Source: an uncultured Bacteroidales bacterium (lineage in GTDB: Bacteria > Bacteroidota > Bacteroidia > Bacteroidales > Muribaculaceae). Taken from it: 64,000 nt of DNA. A model generated the notes under the pieces. It did not search any database and was not told where the DNA came from. It saw nothing but the letters and a program-made list of their open reading frames with translations. The translations under genes and the position numbers were made by a program. The stretch covers positions 1 through 64,000 of the forward strand of contig CACYVC010000002.1 of assembly GCA_902777835.1 (NCBI GenBank), given 5' to 3'. Positions 51,038-60,073 of the stretch are shown one piece after another (within the stretch, counting starts at the first letter, position 1; each line of letters opens with the position of its first letter).

Positions 51038-51340
51038 ATGAAGACTACAATTAATGAGATTGACGGCAAATTGGTTGCCATGTTTGAAGGCGAACTCGAC
51101 ACTGCTGCCGCTATCGAGGTAGAAAAGGAGATGAAACCTCTCTACGACAACGAGGACAAGGACATAGTGATAGATTGTACCAAGCTTGAGTATATCGCAT
51201 CGAGCGGATTGCGCATCTTGCTTGGCATCCTCAAGAAAGCAAAGTCGCACGGCCACACCGTTACCCTAAAGGGCTTGAATGACGACATCAAGAACGTGTT
51301 TAAAATGACAGGATTCATCAACCTCTTCAGCTTTGAGTAA
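51038..51340 (+). CDS. STAS-domain anti-sigma-factor antagonist (RsbV-like)
   Basis: A 100-residue single STAS domain: KLVAMFEGELDTAAAIEVEKEM, DIVIDCTKLEYIASSGLRILLG and KNVFKMTGFINLFSF. The serine of YIASSGL aligns with the phosphorylated serine of RsbV/SpoIIAA. In known partner switches a HATPase kinase phosphorylates this serine and a PP2C phosphatase removes the phosphate. Both activities are encoded on one chain at 47052, which makes this its likely partner. It lies 131 bp upstream of the NRPS gene on the same strand and may be co-transcribed with it. Confidence 0.88.
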   Translation: MKTTINEIDGKLVAMFEGELDTAAAIEVEKEMKPLYDNEDKDIVIDCTKLEYIASSGLRILLGILKKAKSHGHTVTLKGLNDDIKNVFKMTGFINLFSFE

Positions 51341-51352
51341 TAATAATAGCAA

Positions 51353-51460
51353 ACAAGTGAACAAGTTGACAAGGGACAAGCTAACAAGGCAATAGTAATA
51401 ATATGATCTAATACGCTATTGCCTCGTCTGCTCGTTTGCTGGTCAGCTCGTCAGCTAAAA
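51353..51460. repeat. CTATTGCCT inverted repeat with ACAAG stutters
   Basis: AGGCAATAG (51387-51395) and CTATTGCCT (51416-51424) form a 9-bp hairpin flanked by imperfectly matching words (ACAAGCTAACA versus TGTCTGCTCG-like). The 12-base core also occurs at 39397. It lies between the STAS and NRPS genes and may attenuate transcription, but has no U-tract. Confidence 0.55.
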
Positions 51461-51471
51461 AAATAACAAAC

Positions 51472-54400
51472 ATGAAAACTTCAGCACCATTGAGCAAGTC
51501 TCAGTATGGGCTTTATGTAGAGTGTGCGAGCCATCCTGGCGAGCTATGCTACAATGTGCCCTACATGTATGTGCTTGACAGCAGTCTCGACGGCGAGCGC
51601 CTGTGTCAAGCGGTGATTACTGCTTTTAAATCACACCCCACCATGTTCACTCGCATCGAGCTGAGCGACGATGGCGAACCTATTCAAACCCTTGACCTAG
51701 ATAATGAGCAATTATCCCTCGAGGTCAAACAAATATCTGATATCGAGCAAGAGAAGTCCCATCTGGTTCAACCGTTCAACATCTACGGTGACCGCCTGTT
51801 CCGTTTGAGCCTGATGCACGATGGCAATAATTACTTCCTCTTTGCCGACTGTCATCACATGATTATCGACGGCACATCGTTGCAAGTGCTGCTGCATGAC
51901 ATTGAGAAGGCCTATCGTGGCGAAGAAATTCAAGCCGAAGAGCTGACGGTGATGCAAGTGGCAATGGATGAGGCGCAGCAGCGCGAGACTCCAGCCTTTG
52001 AAGAGGCAAAGCAGTGGTATGCCCATAATTTCGATTGTGGCGACGTCTTCACTCAACTCGCTCCCGACCTTGCCATAAGCACTCATAGCGAGGACAGCAC
52101 CTTGCGTACCCTCTCAATTGACATGCAGCAAGTAGATGATTACTGCAAGAGCCACGGGGTGTTCCGCAGCAACTTCTTCACTAGTGCATTTGCCTTCCTG
52201 CTTGCAAAGTACAATTCCGAAAGTGAGGCATTGTTCAATACTGTCTATAATGGCCGCAGCGACAAGCGCCTGGCGAATACTACGGGTATGTTTGTCAAAA
52301 CATTGCCAGTTTATGCCAAGTTTGATGATGACACCAGAGTTTTGGATTTCCTTCTACGAGGCCAAGAGTTGATGAGCGGATGCCGCCAGCACAGCATTTA
52401 CTCTTATAGCGACCTCCAGCAAGACCTTCATCTGGAAACCAATGTAGCCTTCGCATGGCACGGCAACATTTTTGCCGACAAAACCTTTATGGATAAACCA
52501 TTGCAAACCATTCAGATTGGCAATGTCACTACTGGTGTTTCGCTATATGTCAAAGCTTATATCTTTGATGGCAAATATCACATAGAGGCTGAATATTTCA
52601 GCAATGAGTATTCCAAATCACTTGTTGATCACTTCCTCGAGAGTTATGAGGCTGTACTGACGGAGTTTCTCACTAAGGAAAAACTCTGCGATGTAGAACT
52701 CACAACTCCGCATCAAGTGAAGGAACTTGACGAATTCAACCTTACTGACAGTCCATTTGATGACACCCAGACGGTGGTGTCGCTCTTCCGCGCACAAGCC
52801 CAAGCCAATCCCGATGCAATTGCCGTGGTTTACAAAGATAAGACCTTCACCTATGCTCAAGTCGATGACATGAGCGACCGCATAGCGGCGTTTGTTGCCA
52901 GCCGTGGTTTAGGCGAAGACGATGTGGTGTCGATTCTGATTCCACGCTGCGAGTGGATGGCCATCGCTTCGTTAGGTGTGCTAAAAGCGGGCTGTGCCTA
53001 CCAACCACTTGATCCGTCTTATCCCAAAGAGCGCCTCGAATTCATGATGACCGACGCTAAGGCGCAAATTCTTATTGCCGACGAGCAGTTGCTCAACCTT
53101 GTTGAAAGTTACAAGGGCGAGGTGATTCTCACCCGCGACCTGCCTAGCCTGCCTGCGGCACAGTCAATCCCTGAGGGGCCTAAGCCTCACAGCATGTTCA
53201 CACTGGTTTATACATCGGGTTCCACAGGTGTGCCTAAAGGTTGCCAAATTGAGCAATGCAATATTGTGGCGTTTATGCACATGCATCAAATCACACATGA
53301 CATAACTGCATCAAGTAAAATAGCGGCTTACGCCAGCTTTGGCTTTGACGCTTCGTTGATGGAGATTTATTCTGCTCTCACCATTGGTGCGCAGTTGAAT
53401 ATCATTCCCGAGGAGATTCGCCTTGACCTGATGGCTCTTAACGATTTCTTCGAGAAGAGCGGCATCACCCATGTGTTCATGACAACACAGGTGGCCTACC
53501 AGTTTGCCACCAACTTCGAGAACAATTCATTACAGCACTTGCTCACTGGAGGCGAGAAACTCTCCACCCTTACACCTCCAAGCACCTACACTCTTTCTAA
53601 TGGTTATGGACCATCGGAGACAATCTGCTATGTCACCAATTTTGACGTGAAAGAACAGATTAAGAATATCCCCATTGGCAAGGCTCAAATCAACTGCAAG
53701 TGCTACATCACCGACAAGTATGGTCACCGTTTGCCCGTTGGTGCAGCTGGCGAACTCTGGGTAGCAGGCCCGCAAGTGACTCGCGGCTACCTAAACCGTC
53801 CCGAGAAGACTGCCGAGGTGTTTATCTCCAATCCATTCAACAGTGAGGAGAAATACTGCCGAGTGTATCGCACCGGTGACATTGTGCGTTACATCCCCAG
53901 CGGCGACATTGAGTTCGTTGGCCGCCGCGATGGCCAAGTCAAGATTCGCGGTTTCCGCATCGAGCTCAAAGAAGTGGAAGGCATTATCCGCGAGTTCCCA
54001 GGCATCAAAGACGCCACTGTGCAAGCCTTTGAAGAGGAAGGCGGCGGCAAGTTCATCGCTGCCTACATTGTGAGCGACGAGACCATCGACATTGATGCTC
54101 TCAACAACTTCATCATGGACGAGAAACCGCCTTACATGGTTCCCGCCGTGACAATGCAGATTGATGCTATTCCGCTGAACCAAAACCATAAGGTGAACAA
54201 GCGCGCCTTGCCCAAGCCCGAGAAAAAATCGGCAACAATAGAGGAAAGCAATGCACCCATGAACGTGCTCGAGCAAGAGTTGCATGAAATAATCGCCGAG
54301 ATTGTGGGCAATACCGAGTTTGGTATTACCACACCGCTTGGCTATGCCGGCCTTACATCAATCTCGTCGATTCGTCTTGCCGTGCAGGTCAACAAGCGCT

Positions 54401-57400
54401 TTGGTGTCACTCTCGACTCAAAGTCGCTCGTTAAGACCGGCACTTTGCAGACAATAGAGAACGAAATACTCAAGCAAATGATGGCAGGAGGTGCGGCAGT
54501 GGCTGCTACAGCACCTAAGGCCGAGACTAAGACCTCAGTACCGTTGTCTTACGCTCAGACTGGAGTATATTTTGAATGCCTGAAAAACCCCACATCGACC
54601 ATCTACAACGTCCCGTCGATGCTCACTTATCCAGAAGGCATCAAACCTCAGCAGCTTGCCGAGGCAGTAAAGAAAGTAGCTGAGCTGCATCCTGAACTAG
54701 GCGTGCACTTCACTACCAAGGGCGACAAAATAATACAAACCCTTGAGGATGCTGTTGAGGTTACGGTTCCAGTAACACAAATGAGCGATGAGGAACTTGA
54801 GAAGTACAAGAATGAATTTGTACGACCTTTCAATCTCAAGAATCCTCCACTATACCGCTTTGAGGTGGCAGAGACTCCTTCGGGCACACATCTTCTCTTC
54901 GATGTGCATCATCTGATTTTTGATGGTGGCTCAGCCGACCTGTTCATTCGCCAAATAAGCGCAGCTCTTGAGGGCGCAGCACTTGAGAAAGAGAACTATT
55001 CTTACCTTGACTTTGTTATCGACCAACAGACGGCCGAAGACAGCGACACATTCAAGGCTTCGCAGCAGTTCTTTGCCGAGCGCCTTGCCACATGCGAGGG
55101 AGCGAGCGAGATTCCTGGCGACCTGCCAAAGAGCGATGTGCAAGGTTTCATTGGTGAGGCAGTGTGCGCTGTCAATCATGACAAGGTTGCCGCCTATTGC
55201 CGCAGTCAGGAGGTCACTCCAGCGCACTTGTTCTTAGCAGCAACATCCTACGTGGTGTCACGTTACACCAACAACCGCGAGGTGTATCTGTGCACCGTGA
55301 GCAACGGTCGCTCCAACCTCAAGATTGCCGACACGGTGGGCATGTTTGTCAACACTCTGCCACTGGGCATCAACATCGATGATGTGACGGTTGCCGACTT
55401 CCTCAAAACCACCAGCGACATCTTCGACAACACGCTGCGCCATGAGGAGTATCCATTTGCGCGCATCGCTGCCGACTATGGATTCCGTCCAGCTATCGCC
55501 TATGCCTATCAAGTGGGCGTGCTGTCTCAATACATGGTAAACGGCGAGGCAATTAGTCAAGAGGTGCTGGAGCTAAATGTCCCGAAATTTAAGATAAATG
55601 TCAAGATAGAGGATAATGGCATAGTCGTGGAGTATGACGACGCCATCTATTCCGATAAGCTGGCAACTGCGCTGTCGCAGAGCATTGGTGCTGTGGTTGA
55701 GCGCATGATTGAGCAACCCGCCGAAAAAGTGCGCCATTTGTCTATCGTCAGCAAAGAGCAGGAAACCGAACTCGCTACGTTGCGAGAGGTGGCTACTGGT
55801 GACGCACCTTTCAGATTCTTCCACGAGAGCATAACTCACTATGCAGAGACACAGCCCGAGCGTGACGCGCTGATTGCAACCGACGCTAAGTTCTCTTACA
55901 AGGAGATGGACGAGGTGACAACCCGCATCGCTGCCGCGCTGCAAGCGCGTGGAGTAGGGGAGCGCGACCGAGTAGCGCTGCTGCTGCCTCGCACTAGTCG
56001 ACTGATTCTGTCGCTCTTCGGAGTGCTTAAGACAGGTGCCGCTTACATTCCTTGCGACCCAGAATATCCCGCCGACCGCATCAAGCTCATCCTTGAGGAT
56101 AGCGAGGCTCGATATATCATCACAACCGCCGAAAAGATGGACAGCGTTCCTGCCGAGAAGGCGATTAATGTGGAAGAACTTATCAATAGCGATGCCGAGT
56201 ATCATAAGCCCGACATCACTCCCGACGACCTTGCCTACCTCATCTACACTAGCGGTTCGACAGGTCGTCCCAAGGGCGTGATGCTGCGTCATGAAGGCAT
56301 CTGCAACTACCTCTATGGTCATCCCGCAAACGTCTTTGCCAATGCTGTCCTCACCGATGCCGACCGCGTGCTTAGCGTGACAACTATCTCATTTGACGCG
56401 GCTCTGCAAGACATAGGCATGGCTTACTATAACGGCAAGACGCTCGTCGTCGCCACCGAGGAGCAGGCCAACAACCCACTCGACCTGGCACGACTCATTA
56501 CCGAGCAGCATATAAATATGGTTAGTGGAACGCCATCACGCTGGCAGACATGGCTCACGAGCGACGATTTCGCTAAGGCAATCGCCAATATTGCAATTGT
56601 GCGTGCTGGTGGCGAGAAATTCAGCGACCAGCTGCTGCACCAGATTCGCACTGTTTCCAAGGCACGCATCTTCAACTGCTATGGTCCTACCGAAATCACT
56701 GTGGCTTCGAACAATAAGGAGCTTACTCACGCCTATTTCGTTACTGTGGGCAAGCCGCAGCTTAACGTCAAGGAGTTTATCGTTGATGCCGACGGCAACG
56801 AGCTGCCAGTGGGCGTGGTGGGCGAGCTTTATATTGGTGGTAGAGGCGTTGCGCGAGGCTATAATAACCTCGATGAGATGACGCGCGAACGCTTCATCGA
56901 CTACCATGGCACACGCATCTATAAGTCAGGTGACTACGCTAAGTGGCTGCCCGATGGTGATGTGGTAATTCTGGGCCGTACCGACCACCAAATCAAGCTG
57001 CGTGGCCTCCGCATTGAGCTTGGCGAGATTGAGAACGTGATGCTCAAGGTTGAGGGCATAGACAAGGTGGTGATTATGATTCGCAAAATTGGCGGCAAGG
57101 AGCATCTGTGCGCTTACTATACTGCCGACAGAGACATCGCTCCTGATGCTCTCAAGGCCGAGATTTCGAAGAGCCTGACTCAATATATGGTGCCAACCGC
57201 CTATCGCCAACTCGACAAGATGCCAATGACTCCAAACGGCAAGACCGATGTGAAAGCATTGCCTGAACCAGAACTCGCCATCGCGTCGGCCTACGAGGAG
57301 CCTGCTACCGACACCGAACGCACCTTCTGCCAGATTTTTGCCGAAATCCTGCAAATGGACAAGGTGGGTGCTACCGATAACTTCTTTGAGTTGGGCGGCA

Positions 57401-58719
57401 CTTCGCTTGTGGTGACTCGTGTTATTATCGAAGCCGACAAGGCAGGAATGCACGTGGCCTATGGCGATGTCTTTGCCAATCCCACTCCACGTCAGTTGGC
57501 TCGCCTAGTGACGGGCGAGACGGTTAACGAGGGAGGCGATGAGGTGAAAGACTTTGATTACACCGCCATCAACGAGGTGCTCAAGGGCAACACTCTTGAT
57601 GCCTTCCGCAATGGTGAGCGTCAGCCCCTTGGCAATGTGCTGCTCACAGGTGCTACAGGCTACCTGGGCATTCACATCCTGCGTGAGTTGATCGACAGCG
57701 ACGCTAAGAACATTTACTGCCTTGTGCGTGGCAAGGATGCCGAGAAGGCCGAAAGCCGACTGCGCACTTTGTTGTACTACTATTTCGCTAACGCCTTCCA
57801 GCAACTCTTCGGCAAGCGCCTGCACATTGTGGTGGGTGACGTGACGAGCGACTTTGGCGAAGACCTCGATATAGACACGGTATTTAACTGTGCTGCTATC
57901 GTTAAGCACTTTAGCGAGGGTACCGAGATTGAGGATGTGAACATAGGTGGAGCTCAGCGGTGCGTAGATTTCTGCTTGAAGAAGGGCGCCAAACTGGTGC
58001 ACATCTCCACTGCAAGTACCCGTGGCTTGTGGGTTGGCGAGGCTCATGACGAAGTATTTACCGAGCATCACCTTTACCTGGGCCAGTTCTTGGGAAACAA
58101 GTATATCTACTCTAAGTTCATGGCCGAGCGTCTCATCCTTGATGCTATCGCCAACCGCGGGCTTAGTGCAAAGATTATGCGTGTGGGTAACCTCGCCGCA
58201 CGAAGCACCGACGGTGAGTTCCAGGCAAACTTCCAGACCAACTCCTTTATGGGCCGCATCAAGGTCTTTAACATGCTGGGAGAGTGTCCGTATGCCATGC
58301 GTAACGCACGAGTGGAATTCTCGCCAATCAACGAGGTGGCTCACGCCATCGTGATGCTATCAACCACTCCGCGCGAGTGTTGCGTGTTCCATCCCTACAA
58401 TATCCACACCCAGTTCTTGGGCGATGTGCTTATGGGACTCTTTACTGTGGGCGAGGGAATCAAGTTTGTGGAGCAGGAAGACTTCAACAAAGCTATGGAA
58501 GCCGCCAAGAGCGATCCCACCAAGGCAAACCAGATGGCGAGTCTGCTCGCTTATCAAGATTTGGCGCATGGCCAGAAGACCACCGATGTGAGTCGAGACA
58601 ACGACCTCACAACGCAAGTGCTTTACCGCTTAGGCTTCGCTTGGTCGCCAACGTCATGGGACTACGTAGAGCGCATGCTCACCGCCATCGGAGGCCTCGG
58701 ATTCTTCGACTTGGAATAG
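51472..58719 (+). CDS. Two-module nonribosomal peptide synthetase with terminal reductase (C-A-T-C-A-T-R)
   Basis: A 2,415-residue enzyme, starting at MKTSAPLSKSQYGLY. Domains: C1 about 5-425 (HHMIIDG); A1 about 429-920 (VYTSGSTGVPKG, GYGPSET, YRTGDIVRY); T1 about 926-1003, atypical GLTSISSIRL; C2 about 1021-1423 (HHLIFDG); A2 about 1443-1933 (IYTSGSTGRPKG, CYGPTEI); T2 about 1940-2016 (DNFFELGGTSL); R about 2053-2415 (LLTGATGYLGIHIL, YIYSKFMAERL). The first C domain suggests an acylated or separately supplied starter. The reductase would release a dipeptide aldehyde, which can cyclise and oxidise to a pyrazinone, as known for gut NRPSs of this layout. Residue identities are not assigned. A MATE exporter gene follows by 18 bp; no phosphopantetheinyl transferase gene is in the window. 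Confidence 0.93.
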   Translation: MKTSAPLSKSQYGLYVECASHPGELCYNVPYMYVLDSSLDGERLCQAVITAFKSHPTMFTRIELSDDGEPIQTLDLDNEQLSLEVKQISDIEQEKSHLVQPFNIYGDRLFRLSLMHDGNNYFLFADCHHMIIDGTSLQVLLHDIEKAYRGEEIQAEELTVMQVAMDEAQQRETPAFEEAKQWYAHNFDCGDVFTQLAPDLAISTHSEDSTLRTLSIDMQQVDDYCKSHGVFRSNFFTSAFAFLLAKYNSESEALFNTVYNGRSDKRLANTTGMFVKTLPVYAKFDDDTRVLDFLLRGQELMSGCRQHSIYSYSDLQQDLHLETNVAFAWHGNIFADKTFMDKPLQTIQIGNVTTGVSLYVKAYIFDGKYHIEAEYFSNEYSKSLVDHFLESYEAVLTEFLTKEKLCDVELTTPHQVKELDEFNLTDSPFDDTQTVVSLFRAQAQANPDAIAVVYKDKTFTYAQVDDMSDRIAAFVASRGLGEDDVVSILIPRCEWMAIASLGVLKAGCAYQPLDPSYPKERLEFMMTDAKAQILIADEQLLNLVESYKGEVILTRDLPSLPAAQSIPEGPKPHSMFTLVYTSGSTGVPKGCQIEQCNIVAFMHMHQITHDITASSKIAAYASFGFDASLMEIYSALTIGAQLNIIPEEIRLDLMALNDFFEKSGITHVFMTTQVAYQFATNFENNSLQHLLTGGEKLSTLTPPSTYTLSNGYGPSETICYVTNFDVKEQIKNIPIGKAQINCKCYITDKYGHRLPVGAAGELWVAGPQVTRGYLNRPEKTAEVFISNPFNSEEKYCRVYRTGDIVRYIPSGDIEFVGRRDGQVKIRGFRIELKEVEGIIREFPGIKDATVQAFEEEGGGKFIAAYIVSDETIDIDALNNFIMDEKPPYMVPAVTMQIDAIPLNQNHKVNKRALPKPEKKSATIEESNAPMNVLEQELHEIIAEIVGNTEFGITTPLGYAGLTSISSIRLAVQVNKRFGVTLDSKSLVKTGTLQTIENEILKQMMAGGAAVAATAPKAETKTSVPLSYAQTGVYFECLKNPTSTIYNVPSMLTYPEGIKPQQLAEAVKKVAELHPELGVHFTTKGDKIIQTLEDAVEVTVPVTQMSDEELEKYKNEFVRPFNLKNPPLYRFEVAETPSGTHLLFDVHHLIFDGGSADLFIRQISAALEGAALEKENYSYLDFVIDQQTAEDSDTFKASQQFFAERLATCEGASEIPGDLPKSDVQGFIGEAVCAVNHDKVAAYCRSQEVTPAHLFLAATSYVVSRYTNNREVYLCTVSNGRSNLKIADTVGMFVNTLPLGINIDDVTVADFLKTTSDIFDNTLRHEEYPFARIAADYGFRPAIAYAYQVGVLSQYMVNGEAISQEVLELNVPKFKINVKIEDNGIVVEYDDAIYSDKLATALSQSIGAVVERMIEQPAEKVRHLSIVSKEQETELATLREVATGDAPFRFFHESITHYAETQPERDALIATDAKFSYKEMDEVTTRIAAALQARGVGERDRVALLLPRTSRLILSLFGVLKTGAAYIPCDPEYPADRIKLILEDSEARYIITTAEKMDSVPAEKAINVEELINSDAEYHKPDITPDDLAYLIYTSGSTGRPKGVMLRHEGICNYLYGHPANVFANAVLTDADRVLSVTTISFDAALQDIGMAYYNGKTLVVATEEQANNPLDLARLITEQHINMVSGTPSRWQTWLTSDDFAKAIANIAIVRAGGEKFSDQLLHQIRTVSKARIFNCYGPTEITVASNNKELTHAYFVTVGKPQLNVKEFIVDADGNELPVGVVGELYIGGRGVARGYNNLDEMTRERFIDYHGTRIYKSGDYAKWLPDGDVVILGRTDHQIKLRGLRIELGEIENVMLKVEGIDKVVIMIRKIGGKEHLCAYYTADRDIAPDALKAEISKSLTQYMVPTAYRQLDKMPMTPNGKTDVKALPEPELAIASAYEEPATDTERTFCQIFAEILQMDKVGATDNFFELGGTSLVVTRVIIEADKAGMHVAYGDVFANPTPRQLARLVTGETVNEGGDEVKDFDYTAINEVLKGNTLDAFRNGERQPLGNVLLTGATGYLGIHILRELIDSDAKNIYCLVRGKDAEKAESRLRTLLYYYFANAFQQLFGKRLHIVVGDVTSDFGEDLDIDTVFNCAAIVKHFSEGTEIEDVNIGGAQRCVDFCLKKGAKLVHISTASTRGLWVGEAHDEVFTEHHLYLGQFLGNKYIYSKFMAERLILDAIANRGLSAKIMRVGNLAARSTDGEFQANFQTNSFMGRIKVFNMLGECPYAMRNARVEFSPINEVAHAIVMLSTTPRECCVFHPYNIHTQFLGDVLMGLFTVGEGIKFVEQEDFNKAMEAAKSDPTKANQMASLLAYQDLAHGQKTTDVSRDNDLTTQVLYRLGFAWSPTSWDYVERMLTAIGGLGFFDLE

Positions 58720-58737
58720 CACAAAAGCATTGAATCA

Positions 58738-60066
58738 ATGACAAATAATAATATACACAAGCAATTCTACGGCTATCTGTGGGCTTATATTCTAGTGGCT
58801 CTGTCGGGATGCATGGGCAATGTGGTTGATGGCATCATTGTGGGAAACCTCATCAGTGAGGATGGCGTGAGTGCCATCAACCTGTCAACTCCTATAGTCC
58901 AGTTTATCTTCACCTTGCACCTGCTCATCAACGCTGGTGCTGGAATGCTCGTAGCTTACGCTTTAGGCAAGAAAAACATAGACGACGCTAGTCACTTCTT
59001 CACCCGCGCCTTGACACTTAGTGCCGGGTTAGGATTGTTGCTCACCATCATTGGTGGCCTACTGTTCCCAATGCAGACGGCACATCTGCTGTGTGACAAC
59101 GAGCACATCTTGCCTCTTGCCGAAAAATATATGCATGTGCTGCTCATCGGCAACCCCGTGTTTATCGTGATGTGGGGACTCTCGACGATGGTTGGCGTTG
59201 ATGGCAGTCCCAAACTGGTGTCGACTGCTGTGATTGTCGACAACGTTGTGAACCTGATACTCGACATCGTGTTTATCAAGTTCTTTGATTGGGGTATCAC
59301 AGGTTCGAGTGCTGCTACAGTAGTTGGACATCTAGTAGGAATAACTATCCTTCTCAGCCACTGGCGCAAGCCCGAAAATCGACGTCTCAAGCTCCAGTTT
59401 AGTGGCGGATCTCTCTTGGAGTCATGGAAACGCATCGTCTCTCAGGGCGCTCCACTGGCAGTAGCTTCAATCTGCCTTACCCTGTTGTTATTCAGTGCTA
59501 ACAAGATTGTCCTCTCAACTACTGGCCGCACAGGTATCTTTGTCTTTGCGCTGTGCATGAACTTGTTGACGGTCTATAACCTCTTCCTGTCAGGAACGTG
59601 TCAAACGTTGCAGTCGCTGGGTGCCATTCAAGTGGGAAAAGGCGACAATGATGGCGTCAAAGCAGTAATCGACAAGGGATTGCGGTTTATCACTATTGCG
59701 ATGGTGGTCACTTGCGTTCTTGTGTGGATTTATCCACAAGGCATCGCCGAACTCTTCGGCTGCGATGAACCCGAGATGCTTGCTCAAAGCAACCATGCCC
59801 TGCGCGTCTTTGCTTTGAGCTTCATTCCCTTCTGCTACATCTATGTGTTGATGATTATCTACAAGCTCTATGGTCACCACCGCATGGCGTTGTTTATCTC
59901 TTTTGCCTTGTCTCTAACGGTGATTCCCGTACTTTGGCTTATGTCGAAGTTCGCTACCGATGCCATTTGGTACAGTTATCTCATTGCCTATATCATTGAG
60001 GCTGCCGTCATCTTTTTCCTGCATAAGAAGAAAAACATCGAATTTCAAATTAAACAATCAAAATAA
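58738..60066 (+). CDS. MATE-family efflux transporter
   Basis: A 442-residue, 12-helix multidrug/toxin extrusion protein using an ion gradient in the inner membrane. Features are the N-terminal LVALSGCMGNVVDGIIVGNLI, LLINAGAGMLVAYALGKKN with following helices, the internal repeat in the second half (VASICLTLLLFSANKIVLS), and LSGTCQTLQSLGAIQVGKGD. It starts 18 bp after the NRPS stop and so is very likely in the same transcript. An exporter directly behind a synthetase suggests export of, or protection from, the peptide product. The following amylase gene is only 7 bp away. Confidence 0.9.
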   Translation: MTNNNIHKQFYGYLWAYILVALSGCMGNVVDGIIVGNLISEDGVSAINLSTPIVQFIFTLHLLINAGAGMLVAYALGKKNIDDASHFFTRALTLSAGLGLLLTIIGGLLFPMQTAHLLCDNEHILPLAEKYMHVLLIGNPVFIVMWGLSTMVGVDGSPKLVSTAVIVDNVVNLILDIVFIKFFDWGITGSSAATVVGHLVGITILLSHWRKPENRRLKLQFSGGSLLESWKRIVSQGAPLAVASICLTLLLFSANKIVLSTTGRTGIFVFALCMNLLTVYNLFLSGTCQTLQSLGAIQVGKGDNDGVKAVIDKGLRFITIAMVVTCVLVWIYPQGIAELFGCDEPEMLAQSNHALRVFALSFIPFCYIYVLMIIYKLYGHHRMALFISFALSLTVIPVLWLMSKFATDAIWYSYLIAYIIEAAVIFFLHKKKNIEFQIKQSK

Positions 60067-60073
60067 ATTAGCT

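Noticed and set aside
57505..58344. 279-codon ORF antisense to the NRPS reductase domain
   Set aside because: It is a shadow ORF of a long high-quality coding frame with no promoter and no independent motifs.
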